Source: Bacteroidota bacterium (GTDB lineage Bacteria; Bacteroidota; Bacteroidia; Flavobacteriales; Schleiferiaceae). Taken from it: a stretch of 5,435 nt of DNA. The stretch covers positions 7,246 to 12,680 of the forward strand of contig PXYR01000046.1 of the NCBI GenBank assembly GCA_003023665.1. Reading direction: 5' to 3'. Below, piece after piece: positions 1-5,435 of this stretch (position 1 is the stretch's first letter; each line of letters opens with the position of its first letter). The translations under genes and the position numbers were made by a program. The notes under the pieces were generated by a model. It was not told the DNA's origin. It did not search any database and saw only the letters and a program-made list of their open reading frames with translations.

Positions 1-1687
1 CACCTCGCCTGTTTCTGTCTTCACGGCGACCGCCTCCGTAGTTGCCGCGTGAGCTTCTATGTGGTTTTGCGTTTTCGCCTTCTTCAAAATAGGCATTGAT
101 GGTGTATGAACCTGTTTTGGCTCCTGCTAGACGGCTGGCAATTTCAACGGCGTATCGCTCCTCAACATCAATTCGTGAGAATGTTTTGTCCATGTCTATT
201 TTACCAATGCGAATTTTTGTTCCTTCCATTACGTCGTTGATAACGCCCATTAATCGGGAAGGATTCACTTTCTGACGATAACCAAGGTCAACCACAATGG
301 TCTTAAAGCCTGCTTCTGCTCCTGATTTTGAATCGCGCTGTCCGCGTTCTTTTATTTTTTTAGCGGTTTCATTGATGTTTCTTGCACCGCGATACCTGCT
401 TAATATGGCGCTTACTTCATGGCCTAAGAATCGTTCAATCAGATCTGCTTTGCTCAGATGTGCAAGCTTATCCATAGCTTCTTCCACCAGTGTAGGATCA
501 AGTTCATACACGTGATCCATTTGTTCTAATTCATTTATAGCTTGGCGCATTTTAACCTCGCAGATGTCTTCACCAGAAGGAACCAATTTGGTTTCAAATG
601 TCTTGCCAATTAATCGTTCGAGGCTTTTGACTTTACGCATGTTACGGCCATGAGTAATCACTATAGAAATTCCACTTGAACCGGCGCGACCCGTACGACC
701 AGATCTGTGCACATACACTTCAGGATCATCAGGGATGTTGACATTAATGACATGAGTGAGGTCGTTAACATCTATACCACGAGCTGCGACGTCTGTGGCT
801 ACCATTACGTTTAATCCTCTATTTCTGAACCGTTTCATGACATCGTCCCGCTGTGCTTGGCTCAAATCTCCGTGTATAGCTTCTGCGCGGTAGCCGTCGT
901 TCACTAATTGTTCGGCAATGCTCTGAGTTTCTCTTCTGGTTCTACAGAAAACTATACCGTACATATCTGGATTGAAATCCAGTATACGGCGCATGGCTTC
1001 ATAAGTGTTCTTGGAACTGACTACATATAATTCATGTTCTACATTCGAAGCACTAATGTTTCGTTTACCCGCAGATATTTCTTTGGGGTCGCTTAGGTAT
1101 TTTTTTGTTAAATGCTTCATACCCTCGGGCATGGTTGCAGAGAAACAAAGCGTTTGTTTGTATTCAGGAGTATTTGCTAGAATAGCATCTAATTCATCTT
1201 GGAAGCCCATGCTTAGCATCTCATCTGCTTCATCTAGCACTAAAAACTGTACGTCTTCTATTCGAAGTTTCCGTCTTTCAATTAAATCAAGAGTTCTACC
1301 CGGTGTTCCCACAACTATTTGAGGCTTTGCTTGGAGGGACTTGATTTGCTTTGATATAGGAGAACCACCATAAACTGCGGTAACTCGGACATCCATGAAT
1401 TTCGCATAAGATTCTATGTCTTTTGCGATTTGAAGACACAGCTCTCTTGTTGGTGCCAAAACGATGGCTTGAACATGTGGGACATCTTCTTCCAATTGAT
1501 GTAAAATCGGCAAAGAGAATGCTGCAGTTTTACCTGTGCCTGTCTGTGCGAATGCTATTAAATCTGTAGATTCTTCGAGCAGATGTTCGATGCTCATTTT
1601 TTGAATAGGAGTCGGTTCCACGAATCCTAAAGCTTCTACACCACGAATAATATCCGGGTGAAGACCGCTGTCTTTGTACGTTTCCAT
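1..1687 (-). CDS. deaD: DEAD-box ATP-dependent RNA helicase, DeaD/CsdA type (3' end beyond left edge)
   Basis: This is an ATP-dependent RNA helicase that unwinds short RNA duplexes; family members act in the cytoplasm in ribosome assembly, mRNA decay and cold adaptation. 562 codons are visible and no stop is reached. All core motifs are present: Q motif with F22 and PTPIQ 25-29 (Tyr4 takes the place of the usual upstream Phe), Walker A AQTGTGKT 47-54, PTREL 79-83, GG 107-108, TPGR 128-131, DEAD 152-155, SAT 183-185, ATDVAARGID 297-306 and HRSGRTGR 327-334. Residues about 461-537 resemble the DbpA-type RNA-binding domain of E. coli DeaD. From about 540 a basic tail rich in Arg, Gly and Ser begins, as in many DeaD proteins. 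The start METYKDSGL lies the expected distance before the Q motif. No Shine-Dalgarno is seen; CCCTTT precedes the ATG. The core looks intact and active. The family assignment is firm; the symbol deaD rests on domain order and is less certain. Confidence 0.93.
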   Translation of the reverse strand, partial: METYKDSGLHPDIIRGVEALGFVEPTPIQKMSIEHLLEESTDLIAFAQTGTGKTAAFSLPILHQLEEDVPHVQAIVLAPTRELCLQIAKDIESYAKFMDVRVTAVYGGSPISKQIKSLQAKPQIVVGTPGRTLDLIERRKLRIEDVQFLVLDEADEMLSMGFQDELDAILANTPEYKQTLCFSATMPEGMKHLTKKYLSDPKEISAGKRNISASNVEHELYVVSSKNTYEAMRRILDFNPDMYGIVFCRTRRETQSIAEQLVNDGYRAEAIHGDLSQAQRDDVMKRFRNRGLNVMVATDVAARGIDVNDLTHVINVNIPDDPEVYVHRSGRTGRAGSSGISIVITHGRNMRKVKSLERLIGKTFETKLVPSGEDICEVKMRQAINELEQMDHVYELDPTLVEEAMDKLAHLSKADLIERFLGHEVSAILSRYRGARNINETAKKIKERGQRDSKSGAEAGFKTIVVDLGYRQKVNPSRLMGVINDVMEGTKIRIGKIDMDKTFSRIDVEERYAVEIASRLAGAKTGSYTINAYFEEGENAKPHRSSRGNYGGGRREDRNRRG

Positions 1688-1693
1688 AAAGGG

Positions 1694-1707
1694 GGTCAAA
1701 AGTGACC
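1694..1707 (-). repeat. Hairpin beside the helicase start codon (GGTCA/TGACC)
   Basis: A perfect 5-base-pair stem with a four-base loop (CTTT) ends six bases before the helicase ATG. Its 3' arm therefore occupies the spacing where a Shine-Dalgarno would lie in other phyla. The 30S subunit would have to open or accommodate this stem. Such a position is compatible with translational control of the helicase, but the stem is short and could be incidental. Confidence 0.45.
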
Positions 1708-1717
1708 GTTAAAATTG

Positions 1718-1732
1718 CCCAGTTCCGCTGGG
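1718..1732 (-). repeat. Small hairpin in helicase leader (CCCAG/CTGGG)
   Basis: A perfect 5-base-pair, GC-rich stem, CCCAG and CTGGG, encloses a five-base loop (CGGAA on the minus strand). It sits about 30 bases upstream of the helicase ATG, in the presumed untranslated leader. No T-run follows, so it is not an intrinsic terminator. Confidence 0.4.
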
Positions 1733-1789
1733 TGCGCCTACTTGAGTGTCAGCGCTTCCTTACAATTTTTAGCCTACATGGAAGATGGA

Positions 1790-1806
1790 CACCCTTAAAT
1801 CGGGTG
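1790..1806 (-). repeat. Inverted repeat at the presumed helicase transcription start
   Basis: Read on the minus strand, CACCC, seven bases (GATTTAA), then GGGTG form a perfect 5-base-pair inverted repeat. It begins directly after the -7 element, so it spans or immediately follows the likely start site. It could be an RNA hairpin at the very 5' end of the message or a protein-binding site on DNA; the sequence alone does not decide. Confidence 0.4.
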
Positions 1807-1814
1807 CAAACATA
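1807..1814 (-). promoter_or_regulatory. Candidate helicase promoter, -7 element TATGTTTG
   Basis: On the minus strand TATGTTTG matches the Bacteroidota -7 consensus TAnnTTTG at every defined position. It lies between the methyltransferase stop and the helicase ATG. The trinucleotide 19 bases upstream is TAA, part of the methyltransferase stop, so no TTG -33 element is visible and the promoter is weaker on paper than that of rpmH. Transcription would start near 1798-1802. Confidence 0.55.
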
Positions 1815-1833
1815 CAAATAATAATGCGGTGAA

Positions 1834-2445
1834 TTATTTTGTGCCTTTAGCGCGTATGACCCATGATTCTCCGGAGTGATAGAGTCCCTCTTCAAGATTT
1901 ATTTTTTCTTCCCAAACTTCAACGTGGTTGAAATTTTCAAATAGAGCCTTCACTTGACTTACGGTGAAGCACATACTTTCTGTTTGAGGGCCTCCACTTC
2001 CCATTCCGATGTTTTTTGTAGAAAACGCCTCAAAAATCAAATTTCCTTGCGGAGCCAAAAAGTTATTTAGACGAGCATAAACAGATTCAGCATTGGGAGA
2101 GGGGAGATGCAAATAGGTGTAGGCTAGAACGTCCACTAGGACGGGACATTGGAAGTTATTGGCGTCTGCAATGGTATAATCTAGTTCCACTCCGTTTTCT
2201 GCGGCTAAAGACAAGGCTTTCTCACGTCCCTTTTCACTTTGATCAAATGCAATAACATTCCATCCGTTTTTCAAAGCATGTACAGCATTTCGTCCTTCTC
2301 CTTCAGCTGGTAGCAGAATACCCGCCGTGCGGATTTTACTTAACTCCTGAGCAAAGAATGCGTTGGGTAACTTTCCGTAAGCATAAATTCTCTTACTGAA
2401 CCTAGAGTCCCACATTCCTTGTGAGTTTGTGTCAATTGTGTCCAT
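1834..2445 (-). CDS. Class I SAM-dependent methyltransferase, substrate unknown
   Basis: This 203-residue protein, probably cytosolic, should transfer a methyl group from S-adenosylmethionine. The SAM-binding motif I reads GILLPAEGEGRN at 42-53. The acidic residue closing strand 2 is D68 in VIAFD (64-68). The motif IV region is VDVLAYTYLHLP (104-115), and an LIFEAFS strand (136-142) precedes a GGP turn (151-153). The LPAEGEGRNAV...GW.V.AFD pattern with an N-terminal W-[DE]-x-R-[FY] and PNAFF is typical of small methyltransferases often annotated as TehB-like or thiopurine methyltransferase-like. Those labels are by fold and say little about substrate. The ATG at 2443-2445 is taken as the start; Met11, just before WDSRF, is a possible alternative. 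No Shine-Dalgarno and no convincing promoter are seen. The gene precedes the helicase on the same strand with a 146-base gap, so an operon is possible but not indicated. Length fits the family, with no damage visible. Confidence 0.88.
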   Translation of the reverse strand: MDTIDTNSQGMWDSRFSKRIYAYGKLPNAFFAQELSKIRTAGILLPAEGEGRNAVHALKNGWNVIAFDQSEKGREKALSLAAENGVELDYTIADANNFQCPVLVDVLAYTYLHLPSPNAESVYARLNNFLAPQGNLIFEAFSTKNIGMGSGGPQTESMCFTVSQVKALFENFNHVEVWEEKINLEEGLYHSGESWVIRAKGTK

Positions 2446-2503
2446 TGGTAATGGCTGGTTGGGTTACAAATCATTAAATTTCAATATAGACTTTTTATTT
2501 TCG

Positions 2504-2530
2504 AAGTGGAGTTTTGACTACTCCATTTTT
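2504..2530 (+). terminator. Orphan terminator-like hairpin upstream of rpmH
   Basis: TGGAGT (2507-2512) and ACTCCA (2520-2525) pair perfectly around a seven-base loop. One G-T and two A-T pairs extend the stem down to 2504 and 2528, and five T residues (2526-2530) follow on the plus strand. This has the form of a weak intrinsic terminator reading rightward, yet no plus-strand gene lies upstream in the window. It could block antisense read-through into the rpmH promoter, end an unrecognised short RNA, or act as a leader hairpin for the leftward methyltransferase message. Confidence 0.4.
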
Positions 2531-2565
2531 ATAGATTTCCATAAATATTTTTTTTCTCTCTAGAG

Positions 2566-2595
2566 TTGCAGAAAAGATTCTGAGAGTTATATTTG
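2566..2595 (+). promoter_or_regulatory. rpmH promoter (TTG, 19 bases, TATATTTG)
   Basis: TTG at 2566-2568 and TATATTTG at 2588-2595 are separated by 19 bases, an exact match to the Bacteroidota sigma-A promoter (-33 TTG, -7 TAnnTTTG). Transcription should begin near 2600-2603, giving a leader of about 26-30 bases before the rpmH ATG. The sequence after the -7 element, CACCCCCGAATAAGTGGG, resembles that after the helicase -7 element. Confidence 0.82.
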
Positions 2596-2628
2596 CACCC
2601 CCGAATAAGTGGGATAATAGTTAGAGTT

Positions 2629-2787
2629 ATGAAACGTACATTTCAACCTAGTAATAGAAAGCGTAGAAACAAGCACGGATTCCGTTTGAGAATGGAAAGC
2701 GCAGATGGCCGTAAAGTTTTGGCTTCTCGTCGTTCCAAGGGGCGTAAGAGATTAACTGTGAGTGATAAAGGAAATTATAAAGGTTAA
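2629..2787 (+). CDS. rpmH: 50S ribosomal protein L34
   Basis: L34 is a small, very basic protein of the large ribosomal subunit that packs among 23S rRNA helices. The 52-residue product begins MKRTFQPSNRKRRNKHGFR and carries the family signature throughout: KRTFQPS near the start, RNKHGFR at 13-19, and the GRKVLASRRSKGRKRL segment at 27-42. Length is slightly above the 44-46 residues of many bacteria because of a C-terminal extension (SDKGNYKG). The ATG at 2629 is chosen because L34 proteins begin with this MKRT-type sequence. The frame stays open further upstream to a TTG at 2593, but that codon overlaps the -7 promoter element and would not be in the message. No Shine-Dalgarno precedes the ATG. 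The gene has its own promoter and terminator. Unlike the common rpmH-rnpA arrangement, no rnpA follows it. Confidence 0.97.
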   Translation: MKRTFQPSNRKRRNKHGFRLRMESADGRKVLASRRSKGRKRLTVSDKGNYKG

Positions 2788-2814
2788 GATGTTAAAAACC
2801 TTTTGATAATATAT

Positions 2815-2845
2815 AAGGTGTTGCTAATCGCAACACCTTTTTTTT
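2815..2845 (+). terminator. Intrinsic terminator after rpmH
   Basis: A perfect 10-base-pair stem, AAGGTGTTGC with GCAACACCTT, encloses a five-base loop (TAATC) and runs into eight consecutive T residues at 2838-2845. It begins 27 bases after the rpmH stop. The strength of stem and T-run suggests that rpmH is a single-gene transcript and that carB depends mainly on its own promoter. Confidence 0.93.
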
Positions 2846-2859
2846 GGCCCTATGCCAAC

Positions 2860-2867
2860 TAAATTTG
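2860..2867 (+). promoter_or_regulatory. carB promoter, -7 element TAAATTTG
   Basis: TAAATTTG matches the Bacteroidota -7 consensus TAnnTTTG exactly and lies 16 bases before the carB ATG. A -33 element at the usual spacing would fall at about 2838-2840, inside the T-run of the rpmH terminator, where only TTT is found; the nearest TTG (2844-2846) is 13 bases away, too close. Transcription would begin near 2872-2876, leaving a leader of only about 8-12 bases. Confidence 0.6.
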
Positions 2868-2874
2868 TACAAAT
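2863..2874. promoter_or_regulatory. 12-base palindrome over the carB -7 element and start site
   Basis: ATTTGTACAAAT is a perfect palindrome. It overlaps the 3' part of the carB -7 element and reaches the probable start site. That position would let a dimeric repressor block RNA polymerase, so it is a possible operator. A perfect 12-base palindrome is expected about once by chance in a window of this size, so the evidence is mainly its location. Confidence 0.35.
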
Positions 2875-2883
2875 CTTAAGTTC

Positions 2884-5435
2884 ATGCCGAAGAATTCATC
2901 CATTAAGCACGTTTTAATTATCGGATCAGGACCAATTGTAATTGGCCAAGCATGTGAGTTTGATTACTCAGGATCTCAAGCTTCACGCTCACTCAGAGAG
3001 GAAGGAATTACCGTTACTTTAATCAATTCAAATCCAGCAACCATTATGACGGACGAGGTGGTTGCGGATAATATTTACTTGAAGCCCCTCACCTTTGAGA
3101 GCATAGAAGAGATTCTCAATATACATCCAGATATAGATGTGGTACTTCCAACCATGGGTGGACAAACCGCTTTAAATCTATGTATTGAGGCAGATAAGCA
3201 GGGTATTTGGGAAGAGCATGATGTGAAAATTATTGGTGTAGATATTGACGCCATTAACATCACTGAGGATAGAGATGAGTTCCGCAAGTTGATGGAGCAA
3301 ATAGATATCCCAATGGCACCTTCTAGAATAGCGAAGAGCTTTTTGCGTGGTAAAGAAACTGCTCAAGAATTTGGTTTCCCCCTTTGTGTTAGGGCCTCTT
3401 TTACTTTAGGTGGTGCCGGTGCAACTTTTGTGCACACTGAAGAAGAATTTGACACGGCATTGAGCAGAGGTTTAGAAATTAGTCCCATTCATGAAGTGAT
3501 GATTGATAAGGCCTTGCTGGGTTGGAAGGAATACGAGTTGGAAATACTTCGTGATGAAAATGACAATATCATCATCATTTGTTCCATAGAGAATATGGAT
3601 CCTATGGGAATTCATACAGGTGATTCTATAACTGTAGCTCCTGCGATGACATTGAGTGATACCACGTATCAGAAGATGCGTGATATGGCCATCAAAATGA
3701 TGCGCAGCATTGGAACATTTGCCGGCGGTTGTAACGTTCAGTTTGCCGTTAGTCCAGACGAAAAAGAAGATATAGTAGCTATTGAGATTAACCCTAGAGT
3801 GAGCAGGTCTTCTGCTTTGGCTTCTAAAGCAACGGGTTACCCCATTGCTAAGATTGCCGCCAAGATGGCCATTGGATATACGCTTGATGAACTAATGAAT
3901 CAAATTACTAAGACCACTACGGCTTATTTTGAGCCCACGTTGGACTATGTGATTGTTAAAATTCCACGCTGGAACTTTGAGAAATTTGAAGGTGCAGATA
4001 CCCGATTGGGCATTCAAATGAAGGCAGTTGGAGAGGTTATGGGTATTGGCAGGAGTTTTCAAGAAGCTCTGCACAAGGCGGCGCAATCTTTGGAGATTAA
4101 ACGAAACGGATTGGGCGCAGACGGCAAAGGTTTGAGTGACCAGGATGAAATTTTGCATAAGCTAGAATATGCCTCATCTGACCGATTATTTGTCATTTAT
4201 GATGCCATTCAAATGGGTATTCCATTGCGGACGATTTATGATATCACTCGCATTGATATGTGGTTCTTGAAGGAAATAGAGGATTTATCAAAGGTTCAAA
4301 GTCGAATAGAAAAGCACTCCTTAGATTCGTTGCCTAAAGAACTGATTCAAGAAGCAAAAATGAAAGGTTTTGCGGATCGTCAAATTGCCCATATGGTTCG
4401 CGCTTTGGAAAGCGAGGTGCACCATAAGAGAACAGAATTAGGTATAAAACGAGTTTGGAAACTAGTAGATACCTGTGCGGCAGAATTCCCTGCGCAAACA
4501 CCTTATTATTATTCCACTTTTGAGATGCCGTTTGTAAACTCAGATGGGGTTGAGGTAATTGAAAACGAAAGTGTGGTCAGTGAGAAAGAAAAAATCATGG
4601 TTTTGGGCTCAGGTCCAAATCGTATAGGTCAAGGAATTGAATTTGACTACAGTTGTGTACACGGCGTATTAAGTGCCAGGGAAGAAGGGTATGAAACGAT
4701 TATGATTAATTGCAATCCTGAAACAGTTAGTACCGATTTTGATACAGCGGATAAATTGTACTTCGAGCCTGTTTTCTGGGAGCATATCTATGACATTATA
4801 CTTCATGAAAAGCCAAAGGGTGTGATTGTCCAATTGGGTGGACAGACCGCGCTGAAATTGGCGGAAAAAATGAGCCGATACGGTATAGAGATTATTGGAA
4901 CGTCCTACGAAGCACTAGATTTAGCTGAGGATCGAGGTTCATTTTCGACACTTTTAAAAGAAATTAATATTCCCTATCCCAAGTTTGACGTTGCTACCAA
5001 TGCGGATGAGGCGCTAGACATAGCAGATCAACTAGGTTTCCCCATTTTGGTCCGACCTTCGTATGTATTGGGAGGCCAGGGTATGAAAATTGTCATAAAT
5101 AAGGAGGAATTAGAACGTCATGTAATTAATCTTTTCAAGGAGTTTGAGGGGAATCGGGTTCTACTAGATCATTACCTTGACGGCGCTATTGAAGCTGAGG
5201 CCGATGCCATATGCGACGGTGAAGATGCCTACATCATTGGAATAATGGAGCACATTGAGCCTTGTGGCATTCACTCCGGAGACAGTTCAGCAGTTTTGCC
5301 GCCTTTTAATCTAGGTCCACTGGTAATGCAACAAATTAAGGAGCATACGGTCAATATTGCTAAGGCGCTGGATACAAAAGGATTAATAAATATCCAATTT
5401 GCAATCAAAGATGATATCGTGTACATCATTGAAGC
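2884..5435 (+). CDS. carB: Carbamoyl-phosphate synthase large subunit (3' end beyond right edge)
   Basis: CarB makes carbamoyl phosphate from bicarbonate, two ATP and ammonia channelled from the glutaminase subunit CarA, feeding pyrimidine and arginine synthesis in the cytoplasm. 850 codons are visible and in frame to the edge. The first synthetic half opens with HVLIIGSGPIVIGQACEFDY; R130, R170, H244, and E301/N303/R305 in IEINPRVSRSSA align with ATP-grasp residues of E. coli CarB (R129, R169, H243, E299, N301, R303). A linker/oligomerisation region spans about 410-565, including DTCAAEF. The second half starts near 570 with KIMVLGSGPNRIGQGIEFDY, and R724 in RPSYVLGGQG matches E. coli R715. 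The window ends at E850, equivalent to the metal-binding E841. Whether the C-terminal allosteric (MGS-like) domain exists cannot be seen. The start MPKNSSIKHVLI matches the family start. No Shine-Dalgarno is present. carA does not lie upstream. One oddity is Ala171 where RPSF is usual. Confidence 0.97.
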   Translation, partial: MPKNSSIKHVLIIGSGPIVIGQACEFDYSGSQASRSLREEGITVTLINSNPATIMTDEVVADNIYLKPLTFESIEEILNIHPDIDVVLPTMGGQTALNLCIEADKQGIWEEHDVKIIGVDIDAINITEDRDEFRKLMEQIDIPMAPSRIAKSFLRGKETAQEFGFPLCVRASFTLGGAGATFVHTEEEFDTALSRGLEISPIHEVMIDKALLGWKEYELEILRDENDNIIIICSIENMDPMGIHTGDSITVAPAMTLSDTTYQKMRDMAIKMMRSIGTFAGGCNVQFAVSPDEKEDIVAIEINPRVSRSSALASKATGYPIAKIAAKMAIGYTLDELMNQITKTTTAYFEPTLDYVIVKIPRWNFEKFEGADTRLGIQMKAVGEVMGIGRSFQEALHKAAQSLEIKRNGLGADGKGLSDQDEILHKLEYASSDRLFVIYDAIQMGIPLRTIYDITRIDMWFLKEIEDLSKVQSRIEKHSLDSLPKELIQEAKMKGFADRQIAHMVRALESEVHHKRTELGIKRVWKLVDTCAAEFPAQTPYYYSTFEMPFVNSDGVEVIENESVVSEKEKIMVLGSGPNRIGQGIEFDYSCVHGVLSAREEGYETIMINCNPETVSTDFDTADKLYFEPVFWEHIYDIILHEKPKGVIVQLGGQTALKLAEKMSRYGIEIIGTSYEALDLAEDRGSFSTLLKEINIPYPKFDVATNADEALDIADQLGFPILVRPSYVLGGQGMKIVINKEELERHVINLFKEFEGNRVLLDHYLDGAIEAEADAICDGEDAYIIGIMEHIEPCGIHSGDSSAVLPPFNLGPLVMQQIKEHTVNIAKALDTKGLINIQFAIKDDIVYIIE

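Larger units (their letters stand above)
1688..1833 (-). other. Intergenic gap: leader region of the helicase gene
   Basis: This 146-base gap separates the methyltransferase stop codon from the helicase ATG on the same strand. Its left part would be a transcribed leader of about 110 bases if the -7 element at 1807-1814 is used. Three short perfect inverted repeats lie in it and are listed separately. No intrinsic terminator with a T-run is seen after the methyltransferase, so read-through from that gene into the helicase is possible. I see no small ORF worth calling. Confidence 0.6.
2446..2628. other. Divergent intergenic region between methyltransferase and rpmH
   Basis: This AT-rich stretch separates the two divergent transcription units. 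On the plus strand it holds the rpmH promoter, preceded by a run of eight or more T residues near 2548-2555 that could act like an UP element. A terminator-like hairpin lies at 2504-2530. For the minus-strand methyltransferase the best -7 candidate is TATTTATG (complement of 2540-2547, seven of eight positions including the two free ones). It lacks a -33 TTG and would give a leader of about 90 bases, so I do not call it. Confidence 0.6.

Noticed and set aside
297..515. Plus-strand open reading frame of 72 codons
   Set aside because: It lies fully antisense to the well-supported helicase frame and its translation resembles no known protein.
1005..1322. Plus-strand open reading frame of 105 codons
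   Set aside because: It is antisense to the conserved helicase core (motifs TPGR to about residue 228) and has no promoter or family resemblance.
1807..2595. Inverted GGGTGCAAACATA...TATATTTGCACCC flanking the methyltransferase as possible mobile-element ends
   Set aside because: The repeats coincide with divergently oriented -7 promoter elements, there is no transposase or target duplication, and the gene shows no foreign character.
2593..2628. Upstream TTG start that would extend L34 by 12 residues
   Set aside because: The TTG is part of the -7 promoter element, so it would not be transcribed, and L34 proteins begin at MKRT.
2446..2628. A riboswitch (for example SAM-responsive) upstream of the methyltransferase
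   Set aside because: Only one simple hairpin is present; there is no multi-helix junction or recognisable aptamer core.
2798..2819. Possible antiterminator: ACCTT (2798-2802) could pair with AAGGT of the rpmH terminator
   Set aside because: Five pairs, mostly weak, cannot compete with the perfect 10-pair terminator stem, and no leader peptide or ligand-binding structure is seen.
3075..3366. Two overlapping minus-strand open reading frames (3075-3287 and 3178-3366)
   Set aside because: Both are antisense to the first half of carB, which is clearly coding by homology.
3892..4158. Minus-strand open reading frame of 88 codons
   Set aside because: It is antisense to carB and shows no protein family features.

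Overview
The window looks like ordinary chromosomal housekeeping DNA from a member of the Bacteroidota (Flavobacteriia/Cytophagia-like). Three things point there. The promoters fit the Bacteroidota sigma-A pattern (TTG, about 19 bases, then TAnnTTTG). None of the four start codons has a Shine-Dalgarno sequence. The CarB and L34 proteins read like Bacteroidota versions, for example CarB's '...CNVQFAVSPDEKEDIVAIEINPR...'. I see no insertion sequence, phage gene, CRISPR array, tRNA or rRNA, and no sign of horizontal transfer.

Layout: two genes on the minus strand occupy the left half and two on the plus strand the right half, diverging from a 183-base region at 2446-2628. Positions 1-1687 (minus) hold a DEAD-box RNA helicase of the DeaD/CsdA type. 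Its catalytic core is complete and followed by a DbpA-type RNA-binding domain and the start of an Arg/Gly-rich tail; the stop codon lies beyond the left edge. A 146-base gap (1688-1833) carries its candidate promoter and a leader with three small hairpins. Positions 1834-2445 (minus) hold a small class I SAM-dependent methyltransferase of unknown substrate. On the plus strand, 2629-2787 is rpmH (ribosomal protein L34), with a textbook promoter before it and a strong intrinsic terminator after it. From 2884 to the right edge is carB, the large subunit of carbamoyl-phosphate synthetase. It has its own promoter packed against the rpmH terminator and is cut off at residue 850.

Functionally, the helicase (ribosome assembly and RNA remodelling) and rpmH (a large-subunit protein) both belong to the translation machinery. 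Their promoters share a nearly identical -7/start segment (TATnTTTGCACCC), which suggests common growth-linked control. carB supplies carbamoyl phosphate for pyrimidines and arginine and appears to be a separate transcription unit. The methyltransferase has no obvious functional link to its neighbours.

I did not find a convincing undescribed system. The points worth a second look are regulatory: the shared helicase/rpmH start module, the structured helicase leader, a 12-base palindrome over the carB promoter, an orphan terminator-like hairpin in the divergent region, and rpmH lying apart from rnpA.
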